A stretch of 64,000 nt of DNA from Pseudevernia furfuracea (Eukaryota; Ascomycota; Lecanoromycetes; Lecanorales; Parmeliaceae). Under the pieces are notes generated by a model that did not search any database, was not told the origin of the DNA, and saw nothing but the letters and a program-made list of their open reading frames with translations. This document shows, one piece after another, positions 55,585 through 64,000 of the stretch (positions within the stretch are counted from its first letter, which is position 1; each line of letters opens with the position of its first letter). Both the position numbers and the translations under genes were made by a program. The stretch is taken from contig JAIUPT010000024.1 of assembly GCA_022315425.1 (NCBI GenBank), positions 496,001 through 560,000 on the forward strand, read 5' to 3'.

Positions 55585-57083
55585 AGAAGGAAAACTTACA
55601 GAGGGAACGGTCTCAATCTCATGGTCCCTCTCGTCGCTGATTGTGCATCAGCTTCTGCAGTCTAGTAAGGCTACATGGCAATCTTGTCTTCAACTATGGA
55701 GAAAACGCCGATTTTGCGGCTCTTGGAAATCGTTGAGTTATCAGCCCGGATACAAAGCTCATCGGTCAGCCCGCACGTCTATCCTCTGCCAAGAATAATG
55801 CAATTGCCTCAATTGAGTCGAGCTGCAGAAGCCGTTTTGTAACTCTGCCACACCTGCCCCCGTTCTCTTTTCATCTGAGCAGAGAAGCAGTCCTGTGGAA
55901 AGACAAAAGGCATCAGTGATATGGCCAACAAAAGAAGCTACGTTGGCTTACATCTAGCTGCGCCGACGACTGTGACAGGCACTGATCGGCGCAACGGGCT
56001 TCGGGCGCTTGTTGTTCATCACCACCAACTCCTGCGGCCGACCACCCACCCTCATCTTTGTCCATCTCATGCACATCCTTCCCCCCTCTTTACCCCGCCA
56101 CCCCAATTCGCTGCCCCCTCAACCGCTGCCTCATCCTCCGAATCCCCTTCTCCTTTCCCTTGCTCTCCATGCTCGCGCATTCATCCTCATATAATGCCAC
56201 CTTTCAACTCGTTACCCCCGGCTTCCAACGGGGCGCCCCAAAAGAGGGATCCCGATCAGTGCATTGCCTAGATACCACTTCGCACCAGCAAACAGACCCG
56301 AACTTGTACCTCTAGCACATAGTCTGCCGCAACATCCTCAGCCCAATTCGAAAGTCCAGGCCGATTTGAAACTGACCTGCTTTCAATGGCGTGACCGTAG
56401 CATCATCTTCGCTCCCCTATGGCAGAGAAAACGGGCTCAGGATGCCTCAGCTAAAGAATCAAGATCGGGGAGGTGTCCTGAAGACTTTCCGCCTGCTCAG
56501 TTTGTCCGAATTACGCCCAACGTACACAGTGTGATGGGAAAAAATCCCTCGACGCATCATGAGGTCTTAAGTACATATATCGGGAACTTTTTCCGCCGTC
56601 GACACAATAGCAATGGATTGAGGGAGTCGGCGCTTCTCTGCCTATTATGACTGTCTGATCTGAATGTACCTTAGAGTATCAAAAGGCACTGGAGTCCGAT
56701 TATCCTAAATTAGCTCCCGGAACCTTGAAAGGATCATCGCGAATCCGGGATAGCAACAGTATTACATTACAGGCCATTTCATTTCATTTCCCGCCGGCCT
56801 AGAAAATACGATCCCGTTTGTTTGTTGCGGTTCTTTTTTTCTTTTCTCTTTTTCTTTTTTCCCTTCCCCTTGGGCGATCCCATCACCCCCACCATCACCC
56901 AGACCCCGAATCAGTCTTTCAACTACACCGTCCACTTACCCTCTCTCGGGCCCCCTCTCTTCCTTCATATCCCTCCAATAGCACATTCCAACCCCCTATC
57001 CTCTCCTCTCCTCTCTACCTATTCTCTTCTTCCTCATTCTTCTTTCTCTCCCTCTCCCCTTTTCTCCTCTCAGAACTACCCGC

Positions 57084-57095
57084 GGGGGGGGGGGG
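57084..57095 (+). repeat. Poly-G run, 12 nt
   Basis: Twelve consecutive G following a long C/T tract. Confidence 0.95.
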
Positions 57096-57345
57096 ATGTG
57101 TGTGTACAAGGGGAGAGAGCTCTGGCTTTGTCATATGGGTGCATAAGCACACAGTGCAGAACAAAAAGAGTGTGGTTGGTAACTAACCTATCGAGAAAGG
57201 TCCGGGTCCGGGCTATGAAATCTAATCTATGTAGGATGTGTCGAAGCCCGACACTTCCTTCACCCGATTCAGACAGCCTGGTAAGAATTTCGAGAGTAGA
57301 GGCTTCTTTCTGATCTGATCTGACAACAGAGAGAAGGATGCAGGA

Positions 57346-57360
57346 GGGGGGGGGGGGGGG
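57346..57360 (+). repeat. Poly-G run, 15 nt
   Basis: Fifteen consecutive G in the 3' flank of the A-T-R gene. Confidence 0.95.
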
Positions 57361-57806
57361 TCGAAACTGAAAATCCTCATTGCAGTACACGAGACGAGGC
57401 AGGCAAGCTTGGTCGGGAAAGGTATGGATGGGTGGGGTTGCTTTTGTTCGGGTGCGTTTTTTGCTGTAGATCCGACGTTTGTAGCCAAGACAAGACTGGG
57501 ACGGCTTCGGTATTCCTAGGGTCCCCCCCTTGGCTCAAAGGGTGCAAAAGGAAGGTGGTGCGAAAGAAGAAGAAGAAGCGTCATTTCTAGTATTTTCCAC
57601 AGGTTTCTCCGTCACAGCCGGCCTGCCTCCAACGTTGCTTTGGACCGATTTCCGATTTTCACTTTTTGGTTGGAAACTTTGCTACACCTGAGCACACATC
57701 ATGTATAACAAAAAAAAAAAAAGGCTGACATATCTGATCCCAAATCTTATGTCTGTCTTTACGCCACGAGCCCTGAAGTTCAAAAATCAATCAAGCGTTC
57801 CTACCG

Positions 57807-60800
57807 TCAAAACCCCCACCCTTCCATCCACCCCTCCATCCACTCCCCTTTCACCTCCCCCAGACCCCTCAAAATTCCACTCCTCTTCCGCGTGTTTTCC
57901 GTATCCAGCACCACCATCTTGCGCCCAGCTTTTTGCATTTGAGCCAATCCGTGGAAGAAATCCAGGAGTTTGATTGCAGGATTCGGTTCTGGGTTTGGAT
58001 CTGAGGACTGAAGTGTACGAACCCATTCTTCGAAAGAGACGAGTTTGGGCTGTAGGTCGGATGGGAGGGAGGAGAGGATGGAGGGGAGGAGAGCGGTGTA
58101 TTTTGTAGGTGAGGGGTTGACTAGGTGGTAGACGTTTGCAGAAGGGGCAGGTGCGTCGGCTGTTCCGTCGGGCGTGGCTGTTAAGGGTTCGGTGATGGCG
58201 TCAGTCGTGCTGTCGTTGGCGTGGGTAGTGTTGCGTTGGCGGACATAGCTCGCATCCCCAGCCTCCTTCGGCGTCGTAAACCCTTTGCCGGTTGACTCTT
58301 TGTCAATCACGATTGACACGGCGGTCGTGGCCCTTTCGGAGCCATTGGGATACGGGACTTCTTCCTTGTTGTCCGAACCGACGGCCAACTCCCCAATACA
58401 CCCCGCTAGCACATCAATCGGCACCCAATCCACCATCTCCATGGGCCCCAACTCCTCCGGCAAATATCCCAAATGCACACCACTCCTGATCAAGCTCGGA
58501 AACCATTCCCCTGTCCGCCAAACACCCTTTCCCTTCGTCGGTCCGGCAACCTGCCCAACCCTGCAAACCGCACTCCTCACACCGCTGATCCTGGCCGCCT
58601 CATCAAGCATTCTCTCTGCGACGTATTTCGACTCTGCATATCCCATGGCTTGCGGCAGGGAGGGCTCATCGATGATGGACTCCGGCATTGGACCGGTATG
58701 GGAGACAGGATAGTTCATTGCTGTGCTGATTGTTGAGATGAAGAAGATGAACGCCCCATACTTCGACTGGGAGCTGAAATTGATGAATTGACGCACTCCG
58801 TGTATGTGCGGATACTGGAAAGACTGGATGGAGAGGTTGAAGTTGACTTCCCAGGCGTTGTGGAGGATGTGTGTTACTGATGTCAGTAGCTTTTTATATG
58901 TCGGTCGAGGGAGCCCGAAGTAGGGCTGCGACAGGTCGGTCTCGAGAAATGTGACGCGCTCAGGCGGGAAGTGCGCTGGTAATCCGTTCGTCTCGTTGAC
59001 CTCACGTTGGCGTTTCATGGGTGGAGTAGGGTGAATGCGGGTGAAGCAGTAAATGTGTGCGACAGCAGGATTGTCGAGGATATTGGTGAGGAGGTGGGAC
59101 CCGATCGACCCGGTTGAGCCGGTTAAAATGACTGTCTTTAGGGCGTCTGGTGGTAGAGTGAGGGATGTGTGGGCGGTGATGGGAAGATCTTTGGTGTATT
59201 GTTCTAGCATTGCTCTCATCCCTTCTTCGCCATCAGCTGCTTCGTGAGATGGACTTGGGACCCCGTTAGTCATTTCCATGACGGTGTGTGCCAATTGGTT
59301 GACTGTTGGATTGGAGTATATCGTCCTCGGTAAGATTCGAAGGTCGTCCCTGCCGACTCTCACCAGTGAATCATTGATATGGCGGACTAGGTTTGTTACT
59401 TTCAAGGAATCTAGTCCTAGGGCGAAGAGATCATCTTCGTTCAGAAAGTGGCCCGCATGAACCTCATCCTCTACGATCGGCTGAAGAGTGCGAATCAACG
59501 ACTCTTCTCGGTTGAGACGAAGTAGGTGCTCTGTTGGTCGTTTTGGACCACGCTGTTGTGCGTACAGAGCATCGAATTCTTCCTTGTATAGGTCGACTGT
59601 GCTCATTCGCTGTACCGTTCCCTTACCTGCGTGTAACATGGGTTTCTCCGCACTAGTGAAGAGGACAAAAGGTTTTGCGATTTTACCGTGGGCAGGACAG
59701 TCTTCATTGGCACGCTCGACAGCCGGCCATATGTTCTCAAGCAGCGTTTCCTGCTCGTCCAGCGTAGCTGGGGGACGTTTTGCTTCGACCAGAAGAGCAG
59801 ATTGAAAACGACCCTGGCCAACAACCAGCGCCGAGCTAACGTCGGGGTGTATGCCAATAATGCCTTCCATTGTAAGAGGATTGATTTTCTCGCCGGTCGA
59901 GAAGACTATCACATCGTCAGACCTCCCTCGGTAAAGCCAGAGGTCAGGTTTGCTCGGATGCTTAGAGTAGACATCCTTCATGGAGTACTCTTGGAGGTCA
60001 GGAAAGGTGTAGAAGACCGCCTGAGAGAGCTCAAATCCTTCTTTGCGTACAATTACCATCTCGTACAAGTCTTCCCAGTGATGGCGGAACTCTGCTCCCA
60101 TGCAGGGACTAAAAGCGTAGTATTGCCAGTCCTCCTTGTTTGAGATCACGGTGGGTAAAAGCATGGTCTCGGAAGAGCCCATCAGACTCATTACTGCAGT
60201 CTTCTGGGATACAAGCTTGCCAGCTTCTTTCGAGAGGGGCCCGCCACCGTACATAACATAATCTAGTCTTTCAAGATTTTCAAAGTACTCAGGCGTATTG
60301 ACGATATCCTCAACAATAGTCGGAGCGAGAGTAGTGACTTTGACGTCTCCATAGATGTGCACCTGATCAACTATCTCAGCTGTCAATGGCACCAGTGGTC
60401 CCAGAACAGGTATTACATCAAAGTACGTCGTCATGGCAAGCAGCATGAAGAGGCCGGCAGCATGAAATGGAGGCAAGCCCACAAAGACCCTCTTACCTCT
60501 CAGAGCTTCCACCATGGTAGGGGAATATCCAAGCGAGGGCATTAGCTGATATGTGTCGCTGGCTGCCATCGTTCCATGAGAAGGCACGATCAGTTTTGGT
60601 AAGCCGGTGGAACCTGACGTATGGAGTGCTACGAATGGGTGGTATTGCACCTCGAAATAGGATTTCGTGAAAGGGTAAAGAGGCACGGGGACTTCGGCCA
60701 TGATTTCTCCAAAATCGGGCACAGACAGCCGCCGCATCTGACGTCGGTCGAATAGGGCTTCGAAGGAAGGGGGAATTGTTGATGCAGTTAAGAAAATGGT

Positions 60801-61232
60801 GCATTTTGATTCTTCCAGCAAATGCAAGTTTGCTTCAATACTATTTCGAGGAGATGGCAAGAACGCCTATGACAAAGTCAGCTAGCGACTGAAAGATGTT
60901 TTCGGTCGGCTTGCTTTGTAGCCTGTCTTTTGGGCAGCTATCGTCAACACTATATACCTCAGGTCAGGCGGTCCAACATAAGCGAGCGTCTCGAAATCTT
61001 CATTCGTCCCAAGCTTTTCCTGTATCCACCATGCTAGGCGGTTGATTGCATTGGCTAAAACACCATAGGTGATGTTGCGGAATCCATCTTCAATCCTCGT
61101 AGTCTTTGGCAGTGAACCAAAGCCACGATCAGGGGTTTCTCGGGCATGATTATCAATGAGAGAAGATATGATACGGTGACCGTATGCAGGCGTAGAATTT
61201 GGAGTAAGAGATTTCATGATGTTCCACATCAA
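57807..61232 (-). CDS. NRPS-like carboxylic acid reductase (adenylation-thiolation-reductase), 1125 aa
   Basis: Exons 60915-61232 and 57807-60866 are separated by a 48-nt intron with a GC donor (GCAAGC...CTGAC...ATAG). Joining gives 'AAQKTGYKAFLPSPRNS', a conserved adenylation-domain segment. Adenylation marks are TSGSTGLPK (about residues 189-197), 'YGGGPLSKEAG', and 'LYRGRSDDVIVFSTGEKINP'. The carrier domain has 'LFALGLDSLKV', with the phosphopantetheine Ser at about 593. The reductase domain has an NADP-binding 'LTGSTGSIGSHLL' (about 689) and a Tyr/Lys pair in 'YAESKYVAERML' (about 849). There is no condensation domain. Such enzymes activate a carboxylic acid with ATP, load it as a thioester and release it by NADPH reduction as aldehyde or alcohol. 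The start could also be the ATG five codons downstream. It is the likely core of a small cluster with the P450 and acyltransferases. Confidence 0.93.
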
Positions 61233-62977
61233 ATAGTCGCAGTATGGAATTAATTAATCTGTGGGTGGAAGTACGGATGATGATGCCGAAGATGCTTCGG
61301 AGATATTTGGCCAAGACGCTAGTGGGCGTGAAGTCAGGGAATGGGAATTAAGAATCGAGGCTGATGGATTCAATCCTATGAAAGGATGAGATTAGAGAGG
61401 TAACCTTGCTTCAAATAAATCTTTAGTTTTAAATCGGTTACAGGTTACACTCCTTCAAATGCAGGCAGCTTCCGGGTATAATGGAGGCACTTTCCGAGGC
61501 AGCCCAGCATCGCGACACTCATCTTCTCGCAAACGCAAGGTACGAGTTCCGTCGATCTATGCTACTATTGACTCCCGGAGAACGAGTATGTTTCAGATCC
61601 AGCGCACATACAGAGAGCGTAGGAGTGAGTGTGTAGAGGAGAAGGCCTCGCGGAGGAAAGGAAGATCCTATTCCCGAGGGACGCACTTCCTAGGTAGCAG
61701 GATGACACCAGTAAGAGTAGCCGGAACTGTGCCTAAAACTCGCCCTTAGTTCAAACGTTATATTTTGGTATAGGGAGTGTACAGGTGATCAAACAAGGGG
61801 CATGCACCTGAAAAGGGGTGTGGGTCTACGAGAGATACTGTACCTCGGTATCTCTAAAAGAAAAACCAAAACAAATACCTAGCCGTGCCCTCATATGCGC
61901 TCTCGAGCCCCAGTTTCCTTGATAGGTAGATTTTTCTACCCCGTAATCAGAGATCCTGCTGCAGGATCAACGTTATTTCGCGCGGGTATCCGCGTAGAGT
62001 ACATGCTGAGAATAGCCCCACGCCAATTCAAGATGATGGTATCCAATCACATCAGACGTTTGTTTCATGCACAGTCATATTGTGGTACCTATTGCACTAG
62101 ATCTCCGTGGGAAATGAGCTGCTCCTTCAGGATCATACCTACCTAGGTGAGTGCCGGGAGGCGTCATCCAGTCGACTGTCTTACTCCGGGGCCTGTCACA
62201 CCGTGTGACCCTTGTGTATTATTACTGCCGGCACGTGTTACTGGCCTGACCTACACGCTGATGTGAGATAAGCTCATTGTTAATAATGACGAATAAAGGG
62301 GAGGGAGCGGATGACGCCGCGAAGTTTTGGGGCGTGGCGCAGAGCTAGGGCAATCTCCGGCGATCTAGTGGAGCGAATCGTCCTTTCCCTGCAGGACGCC
62401 GAGGATGTCTTTGCACCTAGACTCCTTAGATTAAACTCTCTTTCTTGCGTAACAAACTCGGATGGTATCGGCCCGCTAGCGGAGTAATCTCGGAATAGGA
62501 ATGTCAACGAAGAGTACGTTATTTACAACAGCGAGCGGGCCTATCAGGGAACAAAGGCATCATGGTATGTAGCTCAAAACATCCACATCTTCGAGGCGAC
62601 CCGATTATCGTACGCGCGGGGAAACCGCACCTTGTTCTCGCTGAAGAAAGTTGAGCTTGAAGAATCTCAAGTCTCCAAGGTTAGCCTAAAGGGCTTCAGC
62701 CCACCATCCTTCGGCGGGTTTTTTCTTTTGCGCAATCAGCTGCAGCCAATCATGTTCGCCATGCCCTGCAATAGTCGTTCCGAGGCCTTTACTAGCCCTC
62801 CTCATATAGCAAGGTTGATGCAAGTGACGAAGTAGTGGGTATCTTTACTGCGCCGCTACGCTGGGGCACGAAAGTGCGCCGCCGTCATCCTCAGGCTTCG
62901 CATGGAAGCCGAGGGCGAAACGGATCAACCTCCCTTTGCTCGTCCTCCCTGACTTCGTCCAGTCAACATTTTCAACG
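61233..62977. other. Divergent intergenic region
   Basis: This 1.7-kb stretch holds promoters for the A-T-R gene and the membrane protein. A perfect-arm dyad GATCCTGC-T-GCAGGATC lies at 61952-61968 and another, GTCACAC-C-GTGTGAC, near 62195-62209. No gene is supported. Confidence 0.5.
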
Positions 62978-64000
62978 ATGGCGGAGGATGTTCATGCCAG
63001 CAAGACCGGAACGTTGATTGCGGCAGACGTCACTCTTATAATCTTGAGCGCAATAGCCGTCGCACTTCGGTTGCTGTCGAGGAGGCTGTCAAGGTCTGGA
63101 CTTTGGTACGATGACTATGCCATCATGTTTGCGATGGTCTTGGCTTGGATGTTGCCGGTCTGTAATTTCATAGGTTGGTCGAATCTGGGCTCTCGACAAG
63201 TCTGGTACGAGTTGACTGATCACTTGGACAGCGACCCACTTCGATTTTGGCAAGCACGAGGCCGTGGCTCGTCCGGACGCGGCGGAACAGTGGTACCACG
63301 TCCTTTACGTCTTCGAGAACTTCTATGCGCCGGCAATCGCTATGGTCAAATTCTCGATCCTCCTCTTCTATGCACGCATCTTCACCGAGCATACCGCCAA
63401 GATGCCGGCACAGATCTGGTTTCGGAGAGCACTGTATGTGATGGGTGCCATCACATTCCTGTGGTGGATAGTCTGCCAATTCATCGTAATATTCGAGTGC
63501 GCACCTATCCATTACTTCTGGGACCGGAAGCCGGCCACTGGGCACTGCCTGGACGTCCAGACCTTTTTCCAAGGTCAGGCCATTCCTAATATCATCACGG
63601 ACTTGGTGCTCCTAATATTGCCCATGCCCTTGATATGGAAGTTGCAGCTTCCGATGGGGCAGAAAGCCGCCTTGAGCGGAGTCTTCTTGCTTGGCAGCTT
63701 GTAAGTCCGAGATCAGTTGTACGCATCGTTGAAGTTACTGGAGCTAACCTCATACCTCATCTCATAGTGTAACAGCGACGAGTATCTATCGATTGACACT
63801 CTTGCTGAAGTTGACGGAAGTGGACATTACCTGGAACTATGCGGATGCCGCGGTCTGGTCTGCCGTCGAACCCAATGTCGCCGTCATCTCCGCTTGCCTT
63901 CCCATGCTCCGACCGGTGTTCAAGCTTGTTAGTGGCAGCTTAGGTAGCATAGGCAGCCTTGGCAAGAGCCCCGGGCAGACAGCTGGCTCAGCTGGCGCCC
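62978..64000 (+). CDS. Rhodopsin-like integral membrane protein (fungal Rhodopsin domain), 3' end outside window
   Basis: Exons 62978-63173, 63232-63700 and 63768 to beyond the edge join in phase across introns of 58 and 67 nt (GTTGGT and GTAAGT donors). The product opens with a short polar N-terminus and then several hydrophobic helices: 'AADVTLIILSAIAVALRLLS', 'DDYAIMFAMVLAWMLPVCNF', 'MVKFSILLFYARIF'. A 'WFRRALYVMGAITFLWWIVC' helix, a Cys-containing loop ('FECAPIHYFWD', 'GHCLDVQTFFQG') and further helices ending 'WSAVEPNVAVISACLPMLRP' follow. This is the seven-helix fungal family that includes Pth11-like plasma-membrane proteins, often lacking the CFEM domain. The ligand is unknown. The visible end is Gly/Ser-rich. 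Confidence 0.88.

Larger units (their letters stand above)
55585..57806. other. Gene-empty stretch with pyrimidine-rich and homopolymer tracts
   Basis: It contains C/T-rich stretches (56040-56180 and 56820-57075), two poly-G runs and an A-rich run near 57711. Open frames are low-complexity. No gene is supported. Confidence 0.6.

Noticed and set aside
1..64000. tRNA, rRNA, CRISPR and intact transposons
   Set aside because: I looked for T-loop-like GGTTCGA blocks, repeat-spacer patterns and transposase or reverse transcriptase motifs and saw none I could support; a tRNAscan or RepeatMasker run would settle it.

Overview
The window reads as nuclear DNA of a filamentous ascomycete (Pezizomycotina). 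Genes are split by short introns of about 47-195 nt with GT-AG borders and fungal-style branch sites. The families are typical of that group: STAND/NACHT-ankyrin, HET, Zn2Cys6, S53 sedolisin, rhodopsin-like membrane proteins and an NRPS-like A-T-R reductase. I cannot fix the class or genus. I saw no tRNA, rRNA, CRISPR array or intact transposon. All exon borders below were read by eye from reading-frame continuity and splice motifs.

Left part (1-23 kb): the 3' end of a GNAT acetyltransferase; two conserved-looking genes I cannot name; a gene for a probable Fe(II)/2-oxoglutarate dioxygenase of the TET/JBP type; a large HeLo-like-NACHT-ankyrin NLR; a tiny Kex2-type secreted peptide precursor; a single-pass membrane protein; a wrecked phenylalanine ammonia-lyase copy beside a transcription factor; a secreted S53 peptidase; and two neighbouring small genes whose products both begin with N-myristoylation/palmitoylation signals.

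Middle part (23-45 kb) is a gene graveyard. It holds relics of an allantoate-type MFS permease, two FAD monooxygenases, a HET protein, a phosphatidylserine decarboxylase-like protein and one unidentified gene. Only two intact genes lie among them: a Cys-containing unknown protein and a Zn2Cys6 regulator. The stretch also carries a (CCCTCT)n array, long G/C homopolymers and a second copy of an intron-centred piece of the dioxygenase gene.

Right part (45.5-61.2 kb) looks like a small secondary-metabolite cluster: a LovD-like beta-lactamase-fold transesterase, a BAHD/trichothecene-type acyltransferase, a CYP52-like P450 divergent from it, and an adenylation-thiolation-reductase enzyme. Together they suggest a carboxylic acid that is activated, reduced to aldehyde or alcohol, oxidised and esterified. 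No polyketide synthase is visible in the window. Two genes related to mitochondrial ArfB/ICT1 proteins, neither with a visible GGQ motif, sit between the P450 and the reductase. The window ends inside a rhodopsin-like membrane protein gene.
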